Positions 1 to 6,638 of a stretch of 23,542 nt of DNA are shown one piece after another. The stretch is taken from IMG/VR virus record IMGVR_UViG_3300020472_000169, positions 1 through 23,542 of that record; one strand, given 5' to 3'. The first letter of the stretch is position 1. Each line of letters starts with the position of its first letter. The notes under the pieces are model-generated. The model did no database searches and was not told the origin of the DNA. It was given only the letters and a program-made list of their open reading frames with translations. A program made the position numbers and the translations under genes. This DNA is from a virus.

Positions 1-9
1 AAAGAAGCA

Positions 10-537
10 ATGTCTTGGTTCAAGAATATTGTTAAACAGACACAACGAGCTGCATTTCCTGCATCTACAGGAAGAAGGGAATTAACAGGAGATAGAAGTA
101 CTGGAGCTACTAATAGACCAACTATTGGTAGAATGTATCTGTTTCAGTACGATGCAAAGTGGAAAGATGTATTACCATATTGGGATGTATGGCCGTTGAT
201 CTTTCCATTTGATTTTGCAAGAAATGGATTCTATGGAATTAATCTACATTATCTTCCACCAAATGCACGAATAGACTTGATGTTAAGATTAATTAAGGCA
301 CAAGGTGCAAGTGGAAACTTGACAGACAATTACAAATTAAGATTGTCGTATGATATTATAACAAACTATCCTCCAGCAAAACCATGTATTAAACGATACT
401 TGTTTAGTCATGTACAAGGAAAAGGACTTCACGGAATTAAAGGTGAAGATTGGAGTTATGCAGCTGCATTACCACTACAAAGATTTAAAGGAGCTTCTGC
501 TGGAACAGTTTGGAGACAATCAAAAGAAATGTATTAA
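10..537 (+). CDS. Conserved structural-module protein, function unknown
   Basis: This 175-residue protein has no signal peptide or membrane segment. It is rich in aromatic residues and proline; the stretch around residues 42-90 (MYLFQYDAKWKDVLPYWDVW, then a PLIFPFD segment and a NLHYLP segment) looks like a family I recall from marine T4-like phages, but I cannot name its role. The ATG at 10 has only an AAGAAG stretch as a weak upstream signal, and the window begins just before it, so a slightly earlier start cannot be checked. It lies 8 bases before the tail-tube-like baseplate gene and on the same strand as the tail genes, which suggests a baseplate, neck or DNA-end role. It does not resemble T4 gp53 as I know it. 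I am sure it is a real gene and unsure of its function. Confidence 0.8.
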   Translation: MSWFKNIVKQTQRAAFPASTGRRELTGDRSTGATNRPTIGRMYLFQYDAKWKDVLPYWDVWPLIFPFDFARNGFYGINLHYLPPNARIDLMLRLIKAQGASGNLTDNYKLRLSYDIITNYPPAKPCIKRYLFSHVQGKGLHGIKGEDWSYAAALPLQRFKGASAGTVWRQSKEMY

Positions 538-545
538 GGAAAATT

Positions 546-1757
546 ATGTCAATATTTAGAAAAGGTGTAAAAGTAGGAAAGCATGATGTTCGTATAGGAC
601 TATCTAAAAAACGAGGACAAGGAATCCTTAGAAAACTTGGAGTATTACCAGATGATAAAGGTAGATCTAAGTTTGAAAAAGATTCTATGGGGGATATTCA
701 AACCATACGAACTCTTGTTGGTATGGGAGAAGGATTTACCAAACCAGTAAATTTTAGATGTTCTTTTAAGATGCCTAAAGCTATCCAACAACAAACTTTA
801 GAAAGGGGCCCAAACGCATGGGATAAACCAAGAAAAAGTGGTGAAAATGGTAGTAGAGTAAAATATGGTAGTTTGGATTGGAGAACACATATTATGAATA
901 ATTCTACATTCGATCAGTTTAAAAGAAGATACGATGCAGCCAATGCCCAGGCACAAGGTATGTTTAAAGCAATAGAAGGTAAGGCAAAATTAAAAAGAAA
1001 TGAACAGAAAATGAATCTTTACTGTAGTAAAGTTTCTATACCATCTAAAGAAATTACAACAGTTCTACCTAGACAATATGGAGCTCCTTTTGCATGGCCT
1101 ACTGCTGTTACATATGGTACACTTACTACTACATTTTATTGTGATGGAGTTATGGATATTAAGAATTTCTTTGATGCTTGGCAAAAATTAATTTATAACG
1201 ATCAAACAGGAAATTTTAATTTTTATAATGAGTACACTTCTGAATTTGATGTATTTACTCGTTCAACTACTGCAGCTGGTGGAAGAACTGCGGCGGTGAA
1301 ACCCAAATCAGAAGCTCAAGGTTGGGCAACAGACCTTAGTGATACACTTAAAGAAGCAACAGCTAAATTTGATGAACTTACAGGACAAGATAAACCTAGA
1401 GAACAAGATCAATCTCTATTTGCAAAACCAAAAGTTGATTTTAGAGACAATTACGGAGTAAGAATTTTTGAATGTTTTCCTAATAGTGTAGGTTCAATAG
1501 AACTTGGCCACGACTCCGCAAGCAATGTTTCAACATTTGATGTAACGTGGTCATATAGGAAATGGAATCCATTTAAAATGGGTAATCTTGGAAATCGTTC
1601 TGAGGTTAATCTTTCTATTGGTGAATTGCGAAATGAAAAGGATGGATTTCCATTCTTGGAAGATTTACCACCAGAATTAAGTGGCCCATTAACCAATGCG
1701 GTGAATCAAGGAGTAAATACAAGCCCATTATCAAAGGCTTCAAACTTACTTGGTTAA
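546..1757 (+). CDS. Baseplate tail-tube initiator/cap protein, gp48/gp54 type
   Basis: This 403-residue protein probably forms the junction between baseplate hub and tail tube. The region at about residues 155-340 has the pattern of the T4 tail-tube (gp19) fold: a CSKVSIPSKEI strand, FAWPTAVTYGTLTTTFYCDG, a DIKNFFDAWQKLIYND helix, and a final strand with NVSTFDVTWSYRKWNPF. T4 gp48 and gp54 both carry such a domain; the length here is nearer gp48 (364 residues) than gp54 (320), but I cannot decide between them. The basic N-terminus and about 150 residues before the fold are extra. I chose the ATG at 546 because GGA lies a few bases upstream; an in-frame ATG at 510 lies inside the preceding gene and has no such support. 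It precedes gp26 and the tape measure, as expected of a tail module. Confidence 0.75.
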   Translation: MSIFRKGVKVGKHDVRIGLSKKRGQGILRKLGVLPDDKGRSKFEKDSMGDIQTIRTLVGMGEGFTKPVNFRCSFKMPKAIQQQTLERGPNAWDKPRKSGENGSRVKYGSLDWRTHIMNNSTFDQFKRRYDAANAQAQGMFKAIEGKAKLKRNEQKMNLYCSKVSIPSKEITTVLPRQYGAPFAWPTAVTYGTLTTTFYCDGVMDIKNFFDAWQKLIYNDQTGNFNFYNEYTSEFDVFTRSTTAAGGRTAAVKPKSEAQGWATDLSDTLKEATAKFDELTGQDKPREQDQSLFAKPKVDFRDNYGVRIFECFPNSVGSIELGHDSASNVSTFDVTWSYRKWNPFKMGNLGNRSEVNLSIGELRNEKDGFPFLEDLPPELSGPLTNAVNQGVNTSPLSKASNLLG

Positions 1758-1786
1758 TTTTAACATTATAATAAAGTGAGAATATT

Positions 1787-2497
1787 ATGTCTTTACCAAA
1801 ACTGAATACGCCTGAATATAAATTAAATATTCCCTCAACTGATGAGGAAATTACATATAGACCTTTTCTAGTAAAAGAAGAAAAGGTATTATTAATTGCA
1901 CAAGAAACTGGAACTGATAAAGCAATTTATGATGCTATTAGAAATATCATTAAAAGTTGTACATTAGAAGATATTGAAATTGAAAGATTACCTTTATTTG
2001 ATATGGAGTATATTTTCTTAAATATACGAGCAAAATCTGTAGGGGAAATTGCAAAACTAAAAGTTAAATGTCCAGATGATGGAGAAACAGAAGTTGAAGT
2101 TGAAGTAGATTTGACTAAAATTGTTGTTGAAATGGATGAAAATCATGATGCTAGAATTAAACTAACAGATGATATAGGTGTGAGAATGACATATCCTACT
2201 TTTGGTACATTAACAAATCAAAAAACTCCACAAAAAGGGAAAGAAACAGAACAATTATTTAATATGATTTCTGGATGTATGTATCAAATATGGCAAGGAG
2301 AAGATACTTTTGATGTTATGGATTATTCTGAAAAGGAAAAGAAAGAATTCTTAGATAGTTTAAACCATACACAATTTGAAAAACTTCAAAAATTCTTTGA
2401 ATCTATGCCAACTTTAAAAAAGGAAATAGAGGTTACAAATCCAAAGACTAAAGTTACATCAACCCTTACATTACAGGGGTTGGCTTCTTTTTTTTAG
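1787..2497 (+). CDS. 26: Baseplate hub subunit / tail assembly chaperone, gp26-like (short form)
   Basis: This 236-residue protein matches the T4 gp26-type baseplate family in layout: an N-terminal segment with LNIPSTDEEITYRPF and LVKEEKVLLIAQETG, a middle strand-rich acidic part with KCPDDGETEVEVEVDL, and a C-terminal helical part ending at ASFF. T4 gp26 (208 residues) takes part in central hub assembly. The acidic, soluble composition and the place directly before the tape-measure gene also match the lambda gpG-type tail assembly chaperones. Its last sense codons are TCT TTT TTT followed by TAG, inside a run of eight T, and the -1 frame stays open for 66 more codons. This entry is the unshifted product; the extension is listed separately. 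Confidence 0.85.
   Translation: MSLPKLNTPEYKLNIPSTDEEITYRPFLVKEEKVLLIAQETGTDKAIYDAIRNIIKSCTLEDIEIERLPLFDMEYIFLNIRAKSVGEIAKLKVKCPDDGETEVEVEVDLTKIVVEMDENHDARIKLTDDIGVRMTYPTFGTLTNQKTPQKGKETEQLFNMISGCMYQIWQGEDTFDVMDYSEKEKKEFLDSLNHTQFEKLQKFFESMPTLKKEIEVTNPKTKVTSTLTLQGLASFF
2460..2482 (+). other. Hairpin just upstream of the T8 slippery run
   Basis: CAACCC at 2460-2465 pairs perfectly with GGGTTG at 2477-2482, with an 11-base loop. It stands 5 bases before the run of eight T at 2488-2495. The layout is that of an intrinsic terminator, or of a hairpin that stimulates slippage by ribosome or RNA polymerase. It lies inside the gp26-like reading frame. Confidence 0.5.
2488..2495 (+). other. Slippery T run, predicted -1 frameshift site
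   Basis: Eight T in a row contain a T TTT TTT heptamer at 2488-2494 in the right phase (codons TCT TTT TTT TAG), immediately before the gp26-like stop. A -1 slip reads TTA next and avoids the stop. Heptamers of the form X XXY YYZ are the established -1 slippery pattern; use of this one is inferred. Confidence 0.6.
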
Positions 2498-2694
2498 TAG
2501 CCCTTTCACACATTAACTTAGCAAATTATTATGATACAACTTTCAATATGGTTCAACATCATCATTGGAGTTTAACAGAAGTTGAAAATATGTTGCCTTG
2601 GGAAAGGGATATTTACGTTGATAAACTGGCAACCTTCATAAAAGAAGAAAACGAAAGAATAAAAGAACAAAATAGGAAAATGACACATGGCTGA
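2494..2694 (+). CDS. Predicted -1 frameshift extension of gp26-like protein (tail chaperone long form)
   Basis: In the -1 frame, 66 codons run from the T run to TGA at 2692-2694, giving a fused product of about 302 residues from the start at 1787. The extension looks like real protein: NYYDTTFNMVQHHHWSLTE, then a VENMLPWERDIYVDKL segment, then a charged helix with KEENERIKEQNRK. This resembles the helical T domain that -1 frameshifting adds to tail assembly chaperones such as lambda gpGT, which also sits directly before the tape measure. The stop overlaps the tape-measure ATG (2687). If read alone, the first in-frame ATG is at 2548, would give only 48 residues, and has no visible ribosome-binding site, so fusion is the better explanation. 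T4 itself has a separate gp51 hub-assembly protein; whether this is its counterpart I cannot say. Confidence 0.65.
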   Translation, partial: LVALSHINLANYYDTTFNMVQHHHWSLTEVENMLPWERDIYVDKLATFIKEENERIKEQNRKMTHG

Positions 2695-4690
2695 ACAAGC
2701 ACAAGAAAATACCTTACAATCAGTATTAGACCAACTAAGAGTATCTAATGAACTAGATACTGGACATAGTGTAGCAACTGAAAGAATATTTGGTAGTATT
2801 GATAAAAAACTAGAAGATCAAGCTAAAAATAATAAACAAGATAGTAAAGAACAAGAAGAACAAACTAAAAAATTAGGATTCATGTCAGGTTTGCTTTTGT
2901 CAGGTAAGAAATTAGCAGAGGCTGCGGCAAAGAGAGCTAAACTTGCAGGGGGGAAGATAAAAGATTTCGCAGGAAAACAAATTGATGGAATTAAAAAGGC
3001 AGCTGGTAATTTGTTGGATATGTTGATGAAAGGTTTAGGATTGCTTGCTCTTTGGGGTCTTTTTAAATGGATACAAACATGGGATATAGAATCTTTAATA
3101 GAAGGTGCAAAAAAGGTAGGAGAAGCAATAGCAGGAGTAAGTGATTTTATCTGGACTCTTTCTACTAGAATCGGTGCATGGTTAGGAATTAACAAGATTA
3201 GACAACTATTTGGTGGAAAAGAATCAAAACTTGTACATAAAATTAAAGGAATGATTTTATCTGCTAGAATATGGATGTTACAATTTACAGGAAAAGGTAG
3301 TTTCTTAGGAAAACTTGGAAATTTCTTTAAAAGTTTTATGGGATTGTTTGGTAAAATTCCAGGCATTGGAAAAATAATGGGATTCATAAAAGGTGCTGCT
3401 AAATTCTTAGGAAGAATTTTTGTTCCTGTTACTGTTATAATGGCACTTTGGGAAGCTGTTTCTGGATTTATGGATGGATTTAAATCTACAGAAGGAAATT
3501 GGGCCCAAAAAATATTAGGTGGTATCGGTGGTGCATTAAAGAGTTTATTAGACTTTTTCGTATTTGGTATTGCAGATATGGTTCAGTCTGCTATTGTTTG
3601 GTTACTTGAACTTTTTGGATTTGATTCTGCAGCTGTTGCAGTAGGTGATTTCAACCTTGTTGGAAGAATAAAAGATGCAGTATTTAAAGCAATAGACTTT
3701 GTAACAGATTTATTTATGTTTAAAGATACTAGTCTTTCTGGAATTTTTAAATCCCTTCTTGATATTTTAATGTTACCTCTTAACTTAGCAGTAAACTTTA
3801 TAAAAGACCTTTTTGGATGGGGAGATCCAAATGAACCATTTAAATTTTCTACATTTATTATAGGTGCAATTAATACTGTTATTGATTGGGTTAAAGGTTT
3901 ATTTGCATGGGGAGCTGAAGCTGGAGCTACAGAAGATGGTGGATGGTCAATATCAAAATTTATAGGTGAAGTTATAGACAAAGTTAAAGGATGGGTTACA
4001 GGACTTTTTACTTGGGCAGAACAAGAAGATGAAGGAGATGGTTTTATTTTAAAAACTGTTAAAGGTGCAATAACTGGGGCTAAAGAGTGGTTAGGTAAAA
4101 TGTTTAAGTTCGATAGTGCATCAGATATACTTGCATCTGCATTTAACGTATTAACATTCTTTCCTAATCTAATAAAAGATGCACTTCTTTCAGTCACAGA
4201 GTGGTTATTAAATCTATTTGGTTTTGGTGAAGAAGCTAAAAAAGTTGCAAATGCAAAGAATTTCACTATAGGTGGTATGTTAGTTTCTGTACTTGACAGT
4301 ATTGTAACTTGGTTAAGTGAGTTATTTAATTTTGATATTAAAAAAATAATAGCAGAATCACTTGGTGCATTAGGAGATGCAGGGAAGAAAGTTATGGGAT
4401 GGTTAGGTTTTGGTAGTAAAGAGGTAGATGCGGCAGCAACTGGAGGCCCAGTAGGTGCAGGAGCTCCTGTTCTTGTAGGTGAACATGGCCCTGAGTTATT
4501 TGTACCTTCTGCTTCTGGAAGAATTTTACCTAAGATGCAAACTGAAAATGCATTGTCTGGAATGAGTGGTGGAGGAGCAGCTCCAATAATTGCTCCTACC
4601 ACCAATGTTACTAATGGGTCTACTACTGTTGCAATGCCCCAAAGTTCTATAAACCCTGCTAATGACAAATACTTCAGAACAGAGTTTTAA
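2687..4690 (+). CDS. Tail tape-measure protein
   Basis: This 667-residue protein probably sets tail length and passes through the tube during DNA entry; T4 gp29 (590 residues) has this role. The N-terminus (to about residue 65) is polar and helical. Several hydrophobic or amphipathic segments follow, for example LLDMLMKGLGLLALWGLF near 110 and FVPVTVIMALWEAVSGF near 245. From about residue 304 to 575 there are nine degenerate repeats of roughly 34 residues, each ending in a W-x-x-x-LF-x-(F/W)-like motif. The C-terminus (about 583-617) carries PVLVGEHGPELFVPSASGRI, a motif found near the end of many tape-measure proteins. The ATG overlaps the end of the gp26 -1 extension, so translation may be coupled. 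It is the last gene of the + strand tail block. It could be called gp29 by position, but the sequence alone does not prove that. Confidence 0.78.
   Translation: MAEQAQENTLQSVLDQLRVSNELDTGHSVATERIFGSIDKKLEDQAKNNKQDSKEQEEQTKKLGFMSGLLLSGKKLAEAAAKRAKLAGGKIKDFAGKQIDGIKKAAGNLLDMLMKGLGLLALWGLFKWIQTWDIESLIEGAKKVGEAIAGVSDFIWTLSTRIGAWLGINKIRQLFGGKESKLVHKIKGMILSARIWMLQFTGKGSFLGKLGNFFKSFMGLFGKIPGIGKIMGFIKGAAKFLGRIFVPVTVIMALWEAVSGFMDGFKSTEGNWAQKILGGIGGALKSLLDFFVFGIADMVQSAIVWLLELFGFDSAAVAVGDFNLVGRIKDAVFKAIDFVTDLFMFKDTSLSGIFKSLLDILMLPLNLAVNFIKDLFGWGDPNEPFKFSTFIIGAINTVIDWVKGLFAWGAEAGATEDGGWSISKFIGEVIDKVKGWVTGLFTWAEQEDEGDGFILKTVKGAITGAKEWLGKMFKFDSASDILASAFNVLTFFPNLIKDALLSVTEWLLNLFGFGEEAKKVANAKNFTIGGMLVSVLDSIVTWLSELFNFDIKKIIAESLGALGDAGKKVMGWLGFGSKEVDAAATGGPVGAGAPVLVGEHGPELFVPSASGRILPKMQTENALSGMSGGGAAPIIAPTTNVTNGSTTVAMPQSSINPANDKYFRTEF
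3590..4415 (+). repeat. Nine degenerate ~34-residue repeats in the tape-measure gene
   Basis: Repeat cores, by residue of the tape-measure protein, start near 304 (VWLLELFGFD), 337 (DFVTDLFMFK), 371 (NFIKDLFGWG), 400 (DWVKGLFAWG), 435 (GWVTGLFTWA), 467 (EWLGKMFKFD), 505 (EWLLNLFGFG), 541 (TWLSELFNFD) and 571 (a shortened GWLGFG). Spacing ranges from 29 to 38 residues. Repetition is seen in protein rather than in exact DNA. Confidence 0.65.
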
Positions 4691-4695
4691 AACCA

Positions 4696-5562
4696 TTAAG
4701 CAGTTGCTAACTTCTCAAAGTAGTCCATAGTGTCAGATGCTCCTGTTGGTTTACCACCATCAAATGGGGGATCTGAAACAACATCCATATCAGATGCTAC
4801 TTGTTCAGCAGTACGATTGTCTGTTGACTCACCCAATACACGTTCCATCTTTTCCTTCAACTCATTATAAGACTTGAAGTTAGACTCCTCATGAAATGGT
4901 TTCAATGGATATTCTGAACCATAAACCTTTTCAAGTTCCTCATCAGTAGGTAACAGTTGTGTTACCGCTTCAAACTCAGACTTGTCGTAGTTCCAGAATC
5001 CATCTACCTTACGAATCTTCAACTTGAAGTTTGCACCCTTCCACAAATCAAATGGATTGATTGCTTGTTCATCATCGAACTGAGGTTGCATTGCCTCCAT
5101 GATCTTGTCAAAGATCTTCTTACCAAACTTATAAAGGAAAACTTTTCCTTCATGTTCTGGATGTTTAGGATCTGCAACAACATAGATGTTGGTGAAATAA
5201 GACAGTTTACGTTTCTGTCTACGAGCAGTCTCTTTGTCCGCTTCAGAACCAGAGTTCCAAAGTTTACGATTCACATCACCAACAGGATCACTCTTGTTGA
5301 TAGTGGTTAGACTGTTCTCAATGTACCAGCCTCCTGGCCCTTGAAAAGAATGTGAAAACATTCTCTGCCAAGGCACATCTTCACCTTCTGGTGCAGGAAG
5401 AAACCTAATTACTGCATAACCATTACCTGACTTATCAAGTTCTGGTTTCCAGATTCGTTCATCATCAAACGATTTGGTTTCTCTTTGAGGGGTTGTTTGT
5501 TTGTTGTACTCATCAATAAGTGATGAGAAATCGGATTGCTTCTTTAGTGCGGCTAATGACAT
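4696..5562 (-). CDS. 32: Single-stranded DNA-binding protein, gp32
   Basis: This 288-residue protein is the phage ssDNA-binding protein that coats single strands and organises the replication and recombination complexes. T4 gp32 has 301 residues. Recognisable parts are the N-terminal cooperativity segment (MSLAALKKQSDFSSLI), the core (YAVIRFLPAPEGEDVPW, WYIENSLTTI, DPVGDVNRKLW, LSYFTNIYVVADPKHPEHEG and KVFLYKFGKKIFDKI) and an acidic C-terminal tail ending DTMDYFEKLATA. The protein contains no cysteine, so the zinc site of T4 gp32 (His plus three Cys) is absent. A strong AGGAG lies before the ATG. It is the distal gene of the gp33-gp59-gp32 block and also has its own late-type box about 60 bases upstream (5620-5627). 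Its stop faces the tape-measure stop with 5 bases between. Confidence 0.95.
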   Translation of the reverse strand: MSLAALKKQSDFSSLIDEYNKQTTPQRETKSFDDERIWKPELDKSGNGYAVIRFLPAPEGEDVPWQRMFSHSFQGPGGWYIENSLTTINKSDPVGDVNRKLWNSGSEADKETARRQKRKLSYFTNIYVVADPKHPEHEGKVFLYKFGKKIFDKIMEAMQPQFDDEQAINPFDLWKGANFKLKIRKVDGFWNYDKSEFEAVTQLLPTDEELEKVYGSEYPLKPFHEESNFKSYNELKEKMERVLGESTDNRTAEQVASDMDVVSDPPFDGGKPTGASDTMDYFEKLATA

Positions 5563-5618
5563 AATTTACTCCTTATTAAAATATTATTTGTTTATATTAG
5601 CGTATTAACGTATTATAA
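5563..5618 (-). promoter_or_regulatory. gp32 leader with ribosome-binding site
   Basis: This short AT-rich spacer lies between the 63-residue gene and gp32. On the - strand it ends in AGGAG followed by TAAATT and ATG, the best ribosome-binding site in the neighbourhood, as suits a highly made protein. No clear hairpin was seen. Confidence 0.6.
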
Positions 5619-5810
5619 CTATTTATAATGACGATTATTCTTCCGCGCATAATTGATTTGCTGTTTACGCTGAAAGAGTGCATTATCATATTCTAACTTA
5701 CGAATATACTTTTGCAAATCTCTCAGTTTATATTTTAGAAAGTCATTCTCCCGAATTACATCTTCTGGTGAACGATGCTTTCTACCCTGTCTTTTAGTAT
5801 TGCCTTGCAT
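5619..5810 (-). CDS. Small basic coiled-coil protein, unknown
   Basis: This 63-residue protein is very rich in Lys, Arg and Asn. Residues 15-55 look like one long helix (VIRENDFLKYKLRDLQKYIR onward) with heptad-like spacing. The first 54 bases overlap the end of the gp59 gene in another frame. An AGGA lies 6 bases before the ATG at 5810, which supports translation. It sits between gp59 and gp32, a place with no counterpart that I know in T4. A nucleic-acid-binding or gp59/gp32-linked role would be a guess. The last codons carry the late-type box for gp32. Confidence 0.6.
   Translation of the reverse strand: MQGNTKRQGRKHRSPEDVIRENDFLKYKLRDLQKYIRKLEYDNALFQRKQQINYARKNNRHYK
5620..5627 (-). promoter_or_regulatory. 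Late-type promoter box (TATAAATA) before gp32
   Basis: The - strand reads TATAAATA exactly, the T4 late-promoter consensus recognised by the gp55 sigma factor with gp33. It overlaps the stop codon of the 63-residue gene and lies 57 bases before the gp32 ATG. Confidence 0.6.
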
Positions 5811-6367
5811 TTTTCCTTATCGAATTTAATGAAAGGTTGACAATTATGAAGTGTACTCCTGAGTTTCGGCCAAACCCAATCCTCACTCACTTCATGGTTA
5901 GTAAACTCTATCCAGTTAAGGAAAGAGTCTAGGATAATAGCTGATACTACAGATATATCGTTCCGTAATAACAACTTTACAATCGGTGGATGTGTTTTAG
6001 TTTCACACTTAAACAGGCCACCAAAAGGACTATGATACTCTATACACTTTTTCAAATCTTGGTCAAATACTCTTGTTATTGATTGTTGTATCTTGACCCA
6101 CTCTTTGTAATTACCTTCAGCCTTATCTCCTGTCAACCACTTTGGATTGACACTATCTTCTGTTGCAAAATTACTTACCAGAAAGTCTTGATACTCTGGT
6201 CTATTGTATCTCTTAGATAGCTTGTGGAAGAAGTACCTATCGTTCCTTTTCATAAAGGACTCTTTAGTACATTTTATTTCTCCATTATATTTTACAAAAT
6301 CGTAATTCGGTGATTGAAAATGTAATCTAATTGCCAAATACATTTTGTATGCATCAAAGGCTTCCAA
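5756..6367 (-). CDS. 59: Replicative helicase loader, gp59
   Basis: This 203-residue protein matches T4 gp59 (217 residues), which loads the gp41 helicase onto gp32-coated forked DNA. The N-terminus MEAFDAYKMYLAIRLHF is the usual opening of the family. Other parts that agree are KCTKESFMKRNDRYFFHKLS, the VSNF segment and KWLTGDKAEGNYKEWVKIQQ, followed by a C-terminal helical half with many Lys. Order also fits: gp33 ends one base before this start and gp32 is two genes downstream, as in T4 where 33, 59 and 32 are neighbours. It is probably expressed from the sigma70-like promoter at 6610-6638. The stop is inside the next small gene. Confidence 0.9.
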   Translation of the reverse strand: MEAFDAYKMYLAIRLHFQSPNYDFVKYNGEIKCTKESFMKRNDRYFFHKLSKRYNRPEYQDFLVSNFATEDSVNPKWLTGDKAEGNYKEWVKIQQSITRVFDQDLKKCIEYHSPFGGLFKCETKTHPPIVKLLLRNDISVVSAIILDSFLNWIEFTNHEVSEDWVWPKLRSTLHNCQPFIKFDKEKCKAILKDRVESIVHQKM

Positions 6368-6368
6368 A

Positions 6369-6602
6369 TCATACTGGTAGTGAATTTGTTTTAGGTAAAT
6401 AATGAAGTGCTTCTGCCTCCATCTGTATCTTTTGTTTTAATACTTTATTAACCAACCTTGCAATGGAATTGGGTTCTATTTCCTTTTCCTTACAGTACTC
6501 TAAACAAGCATCCATATATGATATGTGTTTTGTTTGTACCATTTGTTCAATCAATAAACTGAACTTTGTTGGTGTAATAATATCTAATTCGTTATTGTTC
6601 AT
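6369..6602 (-). CDS. 33: Late promoter transcription coactivator, gp33
   Basis: This 77-residue protein matches the short gp33 of marine T4-like phages. T4 gp33 binds the RNA polymerase flap and the sliding clamp to activate late promoters with gp55. Seen here are PTKFSLLIEQMVQTKHISYM, an acidic helix DACLEYCKEKEIEP and the C-terminal LHYLPKTNSLPV. I chose the ATG at 6602; an earlier in-frame TTG at 6638 would lie within the -35 box of a sigma70-like promoter whose -10 ends only 7 bases before this ATG. No good ribosome-binding site is visible, so the message from that promoter may be nearly leaderless. It sits directly upstream of gp59. Confidence 0.88.
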   Translation of the reverse strand: MNNNELDIITPTKFSLLIEQMVQTKHISYMDACLEYCKEKEIEPNSIARLVNKVLKQKIQMEAEALHYLPKTNSLPV

Positions 6603-6609
6603 AGGTTCT

Positions 6610-6638
6610 ATTATATAATAAAATATCTCAAAAGTCAA
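6610..6638 (-). promoter_or_regulatory. Sigma70-like promoter for gp33-gp59-gp32
   Basis: On the - strand TTGACT (6638-6633) and TATAAT (6615-6610) are separated by 17 bases. The -35 is preceded by AAAAAGAC, as in the promoter at 12525-12553. It overlaps the end of the exonuclease gene. The transcript would begin at or next to the gp33 ATG. Confidence 0.7.

Noticed and set aside
510-546. Earlier start for the tail-tube-like gene at 510
   Set aside because: It lies inside the previous gene and lacks a ribosome-binding site, while 546 has GGA at a suitable distance.
3583-4668. Long - strand open frame (361 codons) opposite the tape-measure gene, and similar antisense frames elsewhere
   Set aside because: They mirror the codon pattern of real genes on the other strand, lack ribosome-binding sites and give low-complexity protein without domains.
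6603-6638. TTG start at 6638 for gp33
   Set aside because: It coincides with the -35 box of a good promoter and adds residues not typical of gp33; the ATG at 6602 fits better.
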